The notes: generated by a model from the letters alone, not told the origin. 64,000 bases of DNA from ZC4RG20 sp036381515 (GCA_036381515.1 DASVCR010000030.1:1-64000), one strand, 5' to 3'. Shown: positions 50,034-59,359, counted from the first letter of the stretch. Numbers and translations: made by a program.

Positions 50034-51008
50034 ATCAAGAAATCTCTGCAGCTACTGATCGGCGTTGCGCTGCTCGTCGCGATCCTCTGGTATGCGGACG
50101 CGTTCGGCGAGATCCGGGCGCTCGTCACCGACGCGGCGCCGCACTTCCTCGTGCTCGCGCTGGCCGTGATGACCCTCGACCGGCTGCTGATGACCTTCAA
50201 GTGGATCCTGCTGCTCGAGGCGCGCGGCCTCGCGCTCTCGGTGTTCACCGGCTTCAAGATCTATTGCGCGACGATGATCTGGGGGATGTTCCTGCCGACG
50301 ACGGTGGGAGCGGACGCGCTGCGGGCGTACCTCACGTCGCGGCAGGGGCTCGACGGCTACGAGGTCACGGCATCGATCATCGTCGAGCGCATGGTCGGCT
50401 TCGTCGGCGCGTTGCTGTTCGGGCTCGTCGGCATGCTGATCCTGAGCGGCGCGGGCACGGTCGACGAGCGCTTCGATCCGGTCTGGTGGGCGGGCGGGGC
50501 GATGCTCGCCGCCGCCGTCGCCGTCGTGATGCTGTCGTTCAGCGGGCGCGCCTGCGACGCGATGCTGCGGATCGTGCCGCAGCGCCTCCGCGCGTCGAGG
50601 CTCGTGCAGCGCTTCCGCGACTTCCATGCGGTCTATCGCGCGTACGGCGACGAGCGGCGCACGCTCGGCGTCTTCTTCGCGCTGACGGTGCTCGAGCAGG
50701 GCATCACGGTCGTCGCCGTCTGGCTTCTCGCGCTCGGCCTCGACGTCGACGTGCCGCTCTGGTACGTCGCCGCCGCCGTGCCGCTCTCGATGCTGATCGC
50801 GCGCCTGCCGATCGCGTTCGACGGGCTCGGCGTCTTCGAGGGCGTATTCGTGTTGATCATGGGCCTCGGCGGCGTCCGACCGGCCGAGGCGCTGTCGATC
50901 GCGCTCGCCGGCCGCGTCGTGCAGATCGTCGCATGGGCCCCGTGGTGGCTGCTCTACTCGCTCGATCACGAGCGCGTCCGCCCGCCGAAGCGGGTGTTGC
51001 CGTCGTGA
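50034..51008 (+). CDS. Flippase-like/UPF0104 membrane protein, ATC start
   Basis: The protein belongs to the lysylphosphatidylglycerol-synthase TM/flippase-like family (UPF0104, DUF2156-free type). It has about eight helices, with AVMTLDRLLMTFKWILLLEARG, PTTVGADALRAYLT, ASIIVERMVGF and PIAFDGLGVFEGVFV. It may move or stabilise a lipid-linked intermediate of EPS synthesis. The ATG at 50151 cuts the first helix. The natural start is an ATC at 50034 (IKKSLQLLIGVALLVAILWY), preceded by a run of G. No ATG, GTG or TTG occurs in frame between the upstream stop at 49989 and 50138. A non-ATG start or a G-to-C error in this base is likely. Confidence 0.8.
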   Translation: MKKSLQLLIGVALLVAILWYADAFGEIRALVTDAAPHFLVLALAVMTLDRLLMTFKWILLLEARGLALSVFTGFKIYCATMIWGMFLPTTVGADALRAYLTSRQGLDGYEVTASIIVERMVGFVGALLFGLVGMLILSGAGTVDERFDPVWWAGGAMLAAAVAVVMLSFSGRACDAMLRIVPQRLRASRLVQRFRDFHAVYRAYGDERRTLGVFFALTVLEQGITVVAVWLLALGLDVDVPLWYVAAAVPLSMLIARLPIAFDGLGVFEGVFVLIMGLGGVRPAEALSIALAGRVVQIVAWAPWWLLYSLDHERVRPPKRVLPS

Positions 51009-51015
51009 CCCGACC

Positions 51016-52452
51016 TCAGTGCAGCGGTCGCGTGCCGGGCGACGGGTGGCGGCGCGCGCCGAGCGATCGGTAGTAACGGAATTTCCCGGACGGCTCCCGC
51101 TCGATGCTCGGCACGACCTCGACGTCGAGACGGCAGTCCGCGCCGAGCACGTTGCGCATCAGCTCGCCGAGCTGACGCTCGAGCGCCTCGCGATCGGGCG
51201 TCTCGTGCAGCTCGATCCTGACCTTCCACTCGCACCGGTCGAGCTGCTCGAACTGGACCTTCTGCGCGGCGCCGAGGGGCGGCTGACCGGCATAGCGCTC
51301 GAGCGCGCGTCCGAGCAGAGAGCCGTGGATCGGCGTGCCGTCCGGCTTGAACACGAGGTCCGCGGCGCGACCCTGCAGCTCGGCCAGCACGGGCTGCGGC
51401 CGCCCGCACGGGCAGGGATCCGGAGAGAGCACGCCGAGATCGCCGATCCGGCAGCGCACGAGCGGCATGCCGCGGTTCACGAGCGTCGTCGCGACGACCT
51501 CGCCGAGCTCACCGGGCGCGGCCGGCAGGCCGTCGCGAAAGATTTCCAGATGCACGTTCGTCGTCAGCACGTGCAGCGATCCGGCCGGACACTCCGCGGC
51601 GATCGGCCCCACCTCCGTGCAGCCGTACGACTCGATCACGCGGTCGCCGAGATGGCGCAGGATGTCGTCGCGCTGGAACGCGTAGAGCTGCTCGCCGCCG
51701 ACCTTGACGAACGGGACGCGTGCGGCCCGGCTCGGTCCGCGAGTCCGGCCGATGTGCCGCGCGAGCTCGTGAACGGCCGACGGCGTGCCCCAGACGAGGT
51801 CCGGCTTGCGCGTCTCGAGATAGTGCACCGCCTCGTCGAGCCGCTCGGGCGTCAGGTCGTGGGCCGGGACGAAATGCCGGTTCAGCACGAAGTTCTCGAG
51901 GCCGAGCGACGAGCCCCACATCCGCAGCGTGCGCGCGCCGATCTCGAGGCCGTGCCACCCCATCGGGTGATACTCGGCGGCCCAGCTCCACGCGACGCCG
52001 TTGAGCGTCCACGGCACGACGACCGGCGTGCCGGTCGACGCGGAGCTCCGCCGCGGGAACAGCAATGCCCGGATCGTCCCGTCCGGAATCAGCGCTTCGC
52101 GGTCGTCGGCGATCGTGCTTCGCTCGAGCAGCGGCCAGCGGGCGAGGTCGGCGGGGCTCTGCTCGACGTCGCTCCACCGCTCGGATCGATAGAGCGGCAC
52201 GCGCTCGGCCGCGAACGACAGCATCTGCTCGAGCCGCGCGCGGCTCAACGCGGCGTAGCTCGCGGCGTCGAGCGAGTCCCATTCGGCGAGCTGTCGCATC
52301 AGCCTGCCGATCGGGCGGCCGCGCACCTGCTGCGCGCCGAGATACATCGAGCGGTGAAACCGGCGCTCGAGGCGCCTGCCGGTCGAGCCCGGGTCCGAAT
52401 CGATGGGCTCGACGGCTCGACGGCGTTGCGGAACGATCTCGATGCGACGCAT
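51016..52452 (-). CDS. CapK/phenylacetate-CoA ligase-like enzyme
   Basis: The 478-residue protein belongs to the AMP-forming CapK/PaaK group: LFPRRSSASTGTPVVVPWTL (P-loop-like), VWGTPSAVHELARHI, RVIESYGCTEVGPIAAEC, RCRIGDLGVL, LAELQGRAADLVFKPDGTPI. It lacks an obvious phenylacetate context. In EPS loci such enzymes are thought to activate an acyl or amino-acid substituent for the polymer. It is in an operon with an acyltransferase, which would then use it. Confidence 0.85.
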   Translation of the reverse strand: MRRIEIVPQRRRAVEPIDSDPGSTGRRLERRFHRSMYLGAQQVRGRPIGRLMRQLAEWDSLDAASYAALSRARLEQMLSFAAERVPLYRSERWSDVEQSPADLARWPLLERSTIADDREALIPDGTIRALLFPRRSSASTGTPVVVPWTLNGVAWSWAAEYHPMGWHGLEIGARTLRMWGSSLGLENFVLNRHFVPAHDLTPERLDEAVHYLETRKPDLVWGTPSAVHELARHIGRTRGPSRAARVPFVKVGGEQLYAFQRDDILRHLGDRVIESYGCTEVGPIAAECPAGSLHVLTTNVHLEIFRDGLPAAPGELGEVVATTLVNRGMPLVRCRIGDLGVLSPDPCPCGRPQPVLAELQGRAADLVFKPDGTPIHGSLLGRALERYAGQPPLGAAQKVQFEQLDRCEWKVRIELHETPDREALERQLGELMRNVLGADCRLDVEVVPSIEREPSGKFRYYRSLGARRHPSPGTRPLH

Positions 52453-52465
52453 CGACTAGTCTCCT

Positions 52466-53107
52466 TCACTGCGCTCGCAGCGCGCTGTTGACGCGCGACG
52501 GCATCCTGCAGTCGCCCGCGCGGGCGTCGCCGTTCCGGCGCCGCTCGACGCGGCGCACGACGCGCGCGGGCACGCCGACGGCCAGCGTGTGCGCCGGGAT
52601 GTCGCGAATCACGACCGCGCCCGCGCCGACCACCGCGCCGTCGCCGATCGTCACGCCGCCGATGATCGTCACGTTCGCGCCGACCCATACGCGGCGGCCG
52701 ATCACGATCGGCGCGAACAGCGCCTCGAGCTGCTCGTCGCCGTAATCGTGACCGGTCGTCGTCAGGATCGTGCCCGGTCCGAGCTGCGACTCGTCGCCGA
52801 TGGACACGCCGCCGTGGCCGTAGATCTGCACGAAGCTGTTGATCGCGACCCGGTCGCCGATGTCGACTCGTCCGTGGACGCCGGCCCGGATGTAGATCGA
52901 GTCCTGGAACAGGCAGTCCCGGCCGATGCGGACGTTGGCCGCGTTGATGATCCGATTGCCGGTGCCGAACACGCAGCCCGCGCCGGCGCGGCGCAGCACG
53001 TAGCGCATCCGGAACGTCGCGAGGCCCATCCGCATCAGCCGCAGACCCTCGGCCGGGTCGCGTCGCAGGCCTCTCAGCGCTTCCGTTAGCTTGCCGCGTC
53101 GGTCCAT
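52466..53107 (-). CDS. Hexapeptide-repeat acyltransferase
   Basis: The 213-residue protein is a left-handed beta-helix acetyl/acyltransferase: NVRIGRDCLFQDSIYIRAGVHG, INSFVQIYGHGGVSIGDES, IVIGRRVWVGANVTIIGGVT, IGDGAVVGAGAVVIRDIPAHT. These are maltose/serine-O-acetyltransferase-type I-G-x4 repeats. The active-site His is in TTTGHDYG. A GTG 42 bases further upstream is open but lies inside the BY-kinase gene. It would put acyl decoration on the EPS repeat unit. Confidence 0.88.
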   Translation of the reverse strand: MDRRGKLTEALRGLRRDPAEGLRLMRMGLATFRMRYVLRRAGAGCVFGTGNRIINAANVRIGRDCLFQDSIYIRAGVHGRVDIGDRVAINSFVQIYGHGGVSIGDESQLGPGTILTTTGHDYGDEQLEALFAPIVIGRRVWVGANVTIIGGVTIGDGAVVGAGAVVIRDIPAHTLAVGVPARVVRRVERRRNGDARAGDCRMPSRVNSALRAQ

Positions 53108-53135
53108 CGAGCCGCCTGACTGCCGTGTCGGCCCC

Positions 53136-53951
53136 TTACGGCTGCGCACCGTAGTAGTAATAGTAGGGCGCCACGTTCTCCGAAGATCTGTTGAGCACGG
53201 TGCCGACGACGTTCACGTCCTGAAGGAGCTCCTTCGCGGCCACGAGGTCCGCCTGCTTCGTCCTGCCCTGACACAGCACGAGCAGGATCGCGTCGACCAG
53301 CGGGCTGAAAGCCAGCATGTCGTCGGTCGCGAGCAGAGGCGGAAGGTCGAAGACGACGATGCGGCCCTCTCCTTGCCGGAGCTGGTCGACGAGCGCGCCC
53401 ATCTGCGGAGACGTCAGGAGCTCCGACGAGTTCGCGAACGGCCGCTCGTTGAGCAGCAGGCCGAGCCGCTCGATGCCCGGGTTGAAGAGCGCGCGCTCGA
53501 GATCGACGACGCCTTGCAGGACGTCGCCGATGCCGTGGCGCGGATACACGCCGAGATACCGGGAGATCGACGGCTTGCGTAAATCGAGATCGACCAGCAC
53601 GACGCTCGTCGACAGGTCTCGCGCCATGCTGATGCTCAGGTTGATCGCCGTGAGCGTCTTGCCCTCGTCGGGGCACGTGCCGGTGACCGCGAGCGTGGTC
53701 CAGCCGTTGCGGCGCATTCGCTGAAGCACGCGCGTGCGGAGCATCTTGTACGCGGAGCTCGCGGGTGCCTCCTCGTCGGTCAAGACGCGGTGATTCTGCA
53801 GCGTGCGCGGGTTCAGCTTGACCCGCGGCAGCGACTCGGTCGTGATCGGCCCGAACCCCGGGGCGCGAGGTGCGAGCTCGGTGACGTCCGGGTCGTGCGA
53901 TATGGGCCTCGCGCCCCTGACCCGCGCGAATCCCTTGTCGATGGTCGCCAT
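53136..53951 (-). CDS. BY-kinase (CpsD/CapB-like tyrosine autokinase)
   Basis: The 271-residue cytoplasmic tyrosine kinase regulates EPS chain length with the polymerase co-protein Wzz. It has Walker A TGTCPDEGKT at 90-99, Walker A' LVDLDLRKP, Walker B region VVFDLPPLL, and a tyrosine-rich tail with five consecutive tyrosines (APYYYYYGAQP) that is autophosphorylated in trans. It is separate from the chain-length protein (split type, as in Gram-positive CpsC/CpsD), not fused as in Wzc. The N-terminal ~60 residues are unstructured. Confidence 0.92.
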   Translation of the reverse strand: MATIDKGFARVRGARPISHDPDVTELAPRAPGFGPITTESLPRVKLNPRTLQNHRVLTDEEAPASSAYKMLRTRVLQRMRRNGWTTLAVTGTCPDEGKTLTAINLSISMARDLSTSVVLVDLDLRKPSISRYLGVYPRHGIGDVLQGVVDLERALFNPGIERLGLLLNERPFANSSELLTSPQMGALVDQLRQGEGRIVVFDLPPLLATDDMLAFSPLVDAILLVLCQGRTKQADLVAAKELLQDVNVVGTVLNRSSENVAPYYYYYGAQP

Positions 53952-53972
53952 CCCGTCCTGCTCCCTCTGCCC

Positions 53973-55673
53973 TTACTGAGGGGGAGTCATGACGAGGAAC
54001 GCCACGACTCCGACCCATGCCGTCACGCTCGCCGCGAGGGCGAGCCGCCTCCATCTCCTGCGACGCGCGTCCGCCTCGTTGTCGATGTTGGGGATCATCA
54101 CGAGGGGCGGAATCTCGAGCAGCGTGTGGACGTCGCGGGGACTGCGGACCGTCGTGTCCGTGGTCTCGGCGATCGCGACGCCGCCTGCGCCGCCCATGAA
54201 CGCGAAGGCGAGCCCGAGCAGCAGGATCGCTATCCGGTTCGGCTGCACGGGCCGGCGCGGCGTGTCGGGCGCGTCGAGAACCGTGAAGCGATCGCCGCGG
54301 TTCTCGGACTCGAGATTCACGGACATCGCCGCGGCCTGCTGCTTGCTCAAGAGCTCGTTGTACTGAGCGAGCAGCTGATCGAGGCCGCGCGTGAGCGCCG
54401 CGTACTCGCGCTCGACCTCGGGCGTCTGCGTCAACCGCTCCTCGAGCATCGCGTAGCGTTCGCGCAGACTCTCCCGCCGAGCGAGCACGGCCTCGAGATC
54501 CTGGCGAGCGGCGTCGAGCTGCACCTGCCGCTGGACGTACGCCGGGTTGTCCGGCGGGGCCGCGGGCGTCGACCGCTGCGGCGCAGGCGGCGCCGTCGCG
54601 AGCCGCTCCCGCAGGTTCGCGATCGATCTCTCGAGCCGAACGACGTCGGGATGCTCGTCCGTCACGCCGCGGTCGCGCAGCTGCTCGAGCTCCTGCTCGC
54701 GCGACGACAGCACCGACTGCAGCGTCGTCCTGTCGAAGCCGGGGAGGCCGGTCTGCGCGCTCAACGCCTCGATCTCCCGTTGCAGCCGCACGATGTTCGG
54801 ATGCTCCTGGCTGTAGATCGCAGAGTCGCGGATGTACTGCCGCTGCAGCATCTTCAGCCGATCGGCCGGGCTCAGCAGCGGGTTGCCGTTCTCGTCGAGG
54901 ACGGCGGCGTAGGGGCTCAAGTTCGCGAGCTCGGATTCGAGCAGCGAGATGCGCTCGCGGAGGGTCCTGATCTCGTTGTCGGCCGCGAGCATATCCTGCT
55001 CGGTCTGCTCGAGGAGCTGCATGTTCATGTCCGCGAGCTCGGGGAGGCGACCTGCGTTCTTTCGCTTGAACTCGGCGAGCGCCGCCTCGCGCTCGGCGAT
55101 CTGCTTCTCGAGGCGCTCGGCCTCGGCCTGCAGGAACTGGAGCGTGCCGGCCGCGAGCTCCCGGCGCGCCCGCTGGTTCTCGCTCGTGTAGAGATTCACG
55201 AGCTCCTCGGCGACCGCATAGGCGACGTCAGGCGACGAGTGCCGGAAGCCGACGTGGAACGCGATCACGTTCGGGCCGGCGGCGATCAGGCTCGGCAGCA
55301 GCGCCGGGTCCTCCGCGCCGGTCACGATGTTGCGGCGGAGCTCGCGGACCGCCTGCCGGGGCTCGAGCGTCGGGAACGGATCGTGCCGCTCGACGATCCC
55401 GGCGAGATTCTCCTCCGTCAGCACGCGCTCCGTGATCCGTCGGACCCGCTCCTCCGGCAGGTTCGCGATGGTCGAGCGGACGAGGTCTTCCGGGACCTCG
55501 GACTCCTCGACGAGCAGGATCCCGGTCGACTCGTAGATCGTCGGCAGCCGGAAGGCGAGGGCGACTGCGATCGTGAGGATCGGAGCCGCAATGAGGAAGA
55601 ACAGCAGTCCGCGGCGTTTCAAAATTCCAAGGTAATCTTTGAAACCCAGCTCCGTATCGACTCTGTCCTCCAT
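53973..55673 (-). CDS. Wzz/GumC-type chain-length determinant
   Basis: The 566-residue inner-membrane protein has two membrane segments (LLFFLIAAPILTIAVALAF near 24-42 and RIAILLLGLAFAFMGGAGGVAIA near 475) flanking a long periplasmic coiled-coil (residues ~60-470, with ELVNLYTSENQRARRELAAG and EIRTLRERISLLESELANL). The proline-rich PxxP motif near the second segment is present in part (TPRRPVQPNRIA). The cytoplasmic end extends past the second helix to a third helix (LALAASVTAWVGVVAFLVM). It sets polymer length with the BY-kinase. It is 54 bases from Wza. Confidence 0.92.
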   Translation of the reverse strand: MEDRVDTELGFKDYLGILKRRGLLFFLIAAPILTIAVALAFRLPTIYESTGILLVEESEVPEDLVRSTIANLPEERVRRITERVLTEENLAGIVERHDPFPTLEPRQAVRELRRNIVTGAEDPALLPSLIAAGPNVIAFHVGFRHSSPDVAYAVAEELVNLYTSENQRARRELAAGTLQFLQAEAERLEKQIAEREAALAEFKRKNAGRLPELADMNMQLLEQTEQDMLAADNEIRTLRERISLLESELANLSPYAAVLDENGNPLLSPADRLKMLQRQYIRDSAIYSQEHPNIVRLQREIEALSAQTGLPGFDRTTLQSVLSSREQELEQLRDRGVTDEHPDVVRLERSIANLRERLATAPPAPQRSTPAAPPDNPAYVQRQVQLDAARQDLEAVLARRESLRERYAMLEERLTQTPEVEREYAALTRGLDQLLAQYNELLSKQQAAAMSVNLESENRGDRFTVLDAPDTPRRPVQPNRIAILLLGLAFAFMGGAGGVAIAETTDTTVRSPRDVHTLLEIPPLVMIPNIDNEADARRRRWRRLALAASVTAWVGVVAFLVMTPPQ

Positions 55674-55727
55674 CTTCTTCTTCCCCTGCGTCGGCGGCCC
55701 TACCCGGTCGCGGCACTCGCTTTGTTT

Positions 55728-56354
55728 TCAAGGCACCACGACGACGTCCCCGCTTTCCAGAAGAATGTTCTGCTCGAGGTTGCGGCCGCGCACGACGTCG
55801 TCGAGTCTGAAGGGCAGTGCAACTTGCCTGCCATTCTCGCGCCGCAGGATGAAAATATCGTTCGTCGACGCGAAGGCGGTAGTTCCGCCGGCGATGCTGA
55901 GCGCCTGCATCACGTCGATCCGCGGGTTCATGACGAACTCGCCGGGGTTGTTCACCTGGCCGAGCACGTAGATCTTGTTGCCGTTGATCTCGCGGACGGC
56001 GACCGTGACGACCGAGCCCGGGATGTACCGGGCGAGCCTCTCCGTCACCTCCTGGCGCAACTCCTCGACCGTCTTGCCGACGGCGCTCAGGTCGCCGGCG
56101 AGCGGGAAGGAAAAGCCGCCGTCGGGCCGCACGAGGACGTCCTGGTCGAGACCTTCCTCGCCCCAGACGGAGATGTGCAGCAGGTCGCCCGGCTGGACGA
56201 GATAGCCGCGCGTGTCGACGGTGTTGCTGCCTTCGTCCTGGGCGCGGGCGCCGGTCGAGAAGCACCAGGCAAGCGCGGCGGCCGCGACGAGCAGCGCGGC
56301 CGACCGCGTCGCCCCGCGAATGAGTCGCTTCGGTACGGCAGTTGCAGTGTTCAT
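55728..56354 (-). CDS. Polysaccharide export protein (Wza-like)
   Basis: This 208-residue outer-membrane export protein has a signal peptide (SAALLVAAAALAWCFSTGARA) and the Poly_export/SLBB modules: YLVQPGDLLHISVWGEEGLDQ, VRPDGGFSFPLAGDLSAVGKT, VLGQVNNPGEFVMNPRIDVM and AFASTNDIFILRR. The family forms the exit pore. It lacks an obvious lipobox cysteine at the cleavage site, unlike Wza. Starts at 56384 and 56375 are also in frame; none has a strong ribosome site, and 56354 gives the best signal peptide. Confidence 0.87.
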   Translation of the reverse strand: MNTATAVPKRLIRGATRSAALLVAAAALAWCFSTGARAQDEGSNTVDTRGYLVQPGDLLHISVWGEEGLDQDVLVRPDGGFSFPLAGDLSAVGKTVEELRQEVTERLARYIPGSVVTVAVREINGNKIYVLGQVNNPGEFVMNPRIDVMQALSIAGGTTAFASTNDIFILRRENGRQVALPFRLDDVVRGRNLEQNILLESGDVVVVP

Positions 56355-56546
56355 TTTTGCTGCTGGAAGAGACATGCAGTTCATTGATGTGTTCTTCGTC
56401 CGGCTTTGAATACGAAACGACGAATCAAGGCGTCGCGCTGTAGTCGATCGAGTGTCGACTCGAGTTCAGCTTAGCAAAAGCAAAAGTGGCAGCGTGATAG
56501 TCCGCCGGCCGTTTGAAAAACATGTAACCCTTTCCGATTTTTGGAA

Positions 56547-58298
56547 ATGAAAACGATGGTCAGGAACTTTTCGGCCCTAGAAAGTCGCGTGTTCGACTTG
56601 TTGGTCATCGGCGGCGGAATCTTCGGTGCGTGCGCGGCGTGGGACGCGACGCTGCGCGGCCTGTCCGTCGCGCTCGTCGAGCGCACCGATTTCGCGGCGG
56701 GCGTGTCGGCGAATTCGTACAAGTTCGTGCACGGCGGCATCCGCTACCTGCAACATGCGGACCTGTGGCGGCTGCGGCAATCGTGCGCCGAGCGGAGCAC
56801 GTTCCTGCGCATCGCGCCGCATCTCGTCCATCCGGTGCCCGTAGTGATTCCGACGTATGCGCGGCCGCGCCAGGGCAAGGCATTGCTCGGCGCCGGCATG
56901 CTCGTTTACGACGCGCTGACGCTCGACCGGAACCGACGGATCACCGATCCCGCTCGCCGCATTCCGCTCACGCGTTTCCTCGACCGCGATCGAGTGACCG
57001 AGCTCTTTCCGGGCATCCCGACTCAGAACCTCACCGGAGGCGCGATGTTCTGGGACGGACAGATGTACAACCCGACCCGGCTCGTCCTCGCGTTCGTCCG
57101 CTCGGCGCACGAGAACGGCGCGGTCGTCGTGAACTACGCGAGCGCGGAAGATTTCAATCTGTCGGACACGGCCGTCGAAAGCGTCAGGGTGCGCGATCAC
57201 CTCTCCGGCGGCACGGCGGAGGTGCGCGCGAAGATGGTATTGAACGCGGCGGGACCATGGGTGCCGTCGATGCTCGCGGGCATCGATCGGGATCGGGGCG
57301 CGCTCGCCGGCACGTACTCTCGCGATGCGTGCTTCGTCGTGCGCAGGAGGTTCGAGCACGGCTACGCCGTCGCGCTGCAGGGGCGTACACGCGATCCCGA
57401 CGCGCTCTTGAGCCGCGCGGCCCGTCACGTCTTCCTGACGCCGTGGCGCCAGTACACGCTGTGCGGCGTATGGCATCGCGTTTGGACCGACCATCCGGAC
57501 GACGTGCGCGTGACGCCCGACGAGGTCGCGGGCTTCGTGAGCGAGGTGAACGAAGCGATGCCGGGTCTCGGTCTCGACGTGTCGGACGTGACGATGTGGA
57601 ACGCGGGCCTCGTGCCTTTCGGCGACAACGAGGAGGGCGCCGTGCATCTGCGGTACGGCAAGCGGTCGCATCTAATCGATCACGGGGAGACGCACGGCCT
57701 CGCGAATCTCGTCAGCCTGATCGGCGTGCGGTACACGATGGCGCGGGCGGACGCCGGCCGGGCCGTCGACCTCGTCTGCGCGAAGCTCGACCAGAAGCTC
57801 GGTCCTTCGCGGACCGCCCTCGTTCCGGTGCACGGCGCGAGCTTCGAGCGTTTCGACGCGCTCGTCGACGCCGTCGCACGCACGCTCGGGCCGCAGGCGG
57901 GCCGAGACGCCGCGGCCGCGCTCGCGCACAACTACGGCTCGGAGTATCGTCGGGTGCTGGCGCTCGGCGAGGAGCCCGGCGTCGGGCGCGGATGCCTTCC
58001 GGGCTCGACGACGTTCCGTGCCGAGATCGCGCATGCGATTCGCGAGGAGATGGCGGTGCGTCTCGCCGACATCGTGTTCCGGCGCACCGATCTCGCGACG
58101 GGGGGGCATCCCGGTCCCGCTGCGCTGCAGGAGGCGGCATCGCTCGCCGCGCGCGAGCTCGGCTGGGACGACGCGCGGCGCCGCGACGAGATCGCGGAGG
58201 TCGAACGGCGGTTCATCATCGGGAACGGCGCCGGGTTCGCGCCGCCCGAGCTCAAGGCCGAGGAGGGGCCGGAGGTCTTCGCAGGCGCGGGCGCTTGA
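56547..58298 (+). CDS. FAD-dependent glycerol-3-phosphate dehydrogenase family protein
   Basis: The 583-residue enzyme is of the GlpD/GlpO family: dinucleotide fold LLVIGGGIFGACAAWDATLR, LVERTDFAAGVSANSYKFVHGGIRYL (FAD-binding HGG), RFLDRDRVTELFPG, GGAMFWDGQMYNPTRL and VLNAAGPWV. It oxidises glycerol-3-phosphate to dihydroxyacetone phosphate with a quinone as acceptor. The VTPDEVAGFVSEVNEAMPGL part is the C-terminal cap. In an EPS locus it might handle glycerol-phosphate substituents, but lipid metabolism is as likely. A TTG at 56541 is also open. Confidence 0.87.
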   Translation: MKTMVRNFSALESRVFDLLVIGGGIFGACAAWDATLRGLSVALVERTDFAAGVSANSYKFVHGGIRYLQHADLWRLRQSCAERSTFLRIAPHLVHPVPVVIPTYARPRQGKALLGAGMLVYDALTLDRNRRITDPARRIPLTRFLDRDRVTELFPGIPTQNLTGGAMFWDGQMYNPTRLVLAFVRSAHENGAVVVNYASAEDFNLSDTAVESVRVRDHLSGGTAEVRAKMVLNAAGPWVPSMLAGIDRDRGALAGTYSRDACFVVRRRFEHGYAVALQGRTRDPDALLSRAARHVFLTPWRQYTLCGVWHRVWTDHPDDVRVTPDEVAGFVSEVNEAMPGLGLDVSDVTMWNAGLVPFGDNEEGAVHLRYGKRSHLIDHGETHGLANLVSLIGVRYTMARADAGRAVDLVCAKLDQKLGPSRTALVPVHGASFERFDALVDAVARTLGPQAGRDAAAALAHNYGSEYRRVLALGEEPGVGRGCLPGSTTFRAEIAHAIREEMAVRLADIVFRRTDLATGGHPGPAALQEAASLAARELGWDDARRRDEIAEVERRFIIGNGAGFAPPELKAEEGPEVFAGAGA

Positions 58299-58352
58299 GT
58301 CGGGCCGGCCGCTCGGGCGATCGCGCGACGGTGGCAGAGGGGAACCGAGAGG

Positions 58353-59342
58353 ATGGACGCTTTGGTGACCGGCGCGACGGGGTTCATCGGCTCCAGGCTC
58401 GCGGAGCGGCTCGCGCTCGGCGGACATCGCGTCGTTGCGTTCGGCGCGGAGCGGACGGCGCAAGAGGCGGAGCGTCGCCGGCTGCTCGAGTCGCGCGGAA
58501 TCCGGGTGCACATCGGCCGGCTGGACGACCGGGCGCTGCTGCGCCGCCTCGCGAGCGGCGTCGACACCGTATTCCACCTCGCCGCGGCGCAGCACGAATC
58601 GAACGCCGGCCTCGACTACTTCCGTGCGGTCAACGTCGACGGCACGCGCAATCTGCTCGACGCCTGCGAGGAGGCCGACGTCAAGCGCTTCGTGTACGGC
58701 AGCACGATCGGCGTGTACGGGTCGGCGCGGAACGGACGGCTGGACGAGACGTCGGCGACGCGTCCGGAGAACATCTACGGCGTGACGAAGCTCGAGGCGG
58801 AGCGCGAGGTCGCCCGGCGCGGCGCGCGGCTCGGCTGGACCATCGTGCGCATCTCCGAGACGTACGGCCCCGGCGACGGGCGGCTCGCGAAGCTCTTTCG
58901 GCTCGTCGACAGCAGCATCGTGCCGATCATCGGCAGCGGCACGAACGAGCACCATCCCGTCTACGTCGACGACCTCGTCGCGGGGCTCGAGCTCGCGGCG
59001 ACGATGCCCGAGGCGATCGGCGAGACGATCGTGCTTGCCGGCAAGGACATCCTCGCGACGCGCGAGATCATCGAGGGCGTCGCCGCCGCGCTCGGCAAGC
59101 CGCTGCGCAGCGTGAAGCTTCCGCTCGGGCCGTTCCTCGTGGCGGCCGTCATGTGCGAGAAGGGCTGCCGTCCGTTCGGCATCTCGCCGCCGTGGCATCG
59201 CAGGCGCCTCGACTTCTTCGTGAAGCGCTTCTACTTCTCCATAGAGAAGGCCGAGCGTCTGCTCGGCTATCGGCCGGCCGTGTCGTTCCATGACGGCGCA
59301 CGCGAGACGGCGGCCTGGTATCGCGCTCGCGGTTACCTCTGA
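58353..59342 (+). CDS. NAD-dependent epimerase/dehydratase
   Basis: The 329-residue extended SDR has the Rossmann signature VTGATGFIGSRLAERL, VFHLAAAQ, RFVYGSTIGVYG and the catalytic YGVTK motif (Tyr141-x3-Lys145) with a SER/THR position. The PVYVDDLVAG and HHPVYVDD motif fits sugar-nucleotide epimerases. The substrate is unknown but its location suggests a nucleotide-sugar in EPS synthesis. It follows the GlpD-like gene at 54 bases and converges on the methyltransferase. Confidence 0.87.
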   Translation: MDALVTGATGFIGSRLAERLALGGHRVVAFGAERTAQEAERRRLLESRGIRVHIGRLDDRALLRRLASGVDTVFHLAAAQHESNAGLDYFRAVNVDGTRNLLDACEEADVKRFVYGSTIGVYGSARNGRLDETSATRPENIYGVTKLEAEREVARRGARLGWTIVRISETYGPGDGRLAKLFRLVDSSIVPIIGSGTNEHHPVYVDDLVAGLELAATMPEAIGETIVLAGKDILATREIIEGVAAALGKPLRSVKLPLGPFLVAAVMCEKGCRPFGISPPWHRRRLDFFVKRFYFSIEKAERLLGYRPAVSFHDGARETAAWYRARGYL

Positions 59343-59359
59343 GCCGCCGCCCGCCGGCC

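Noticed and set aside
50151..51008. ATG at 50151 as start of the flippase-like gene
   Set aside because: It would remove the first membrane helix. The frame upstream encodes a typical N-terminus with ATC in place of ATG.
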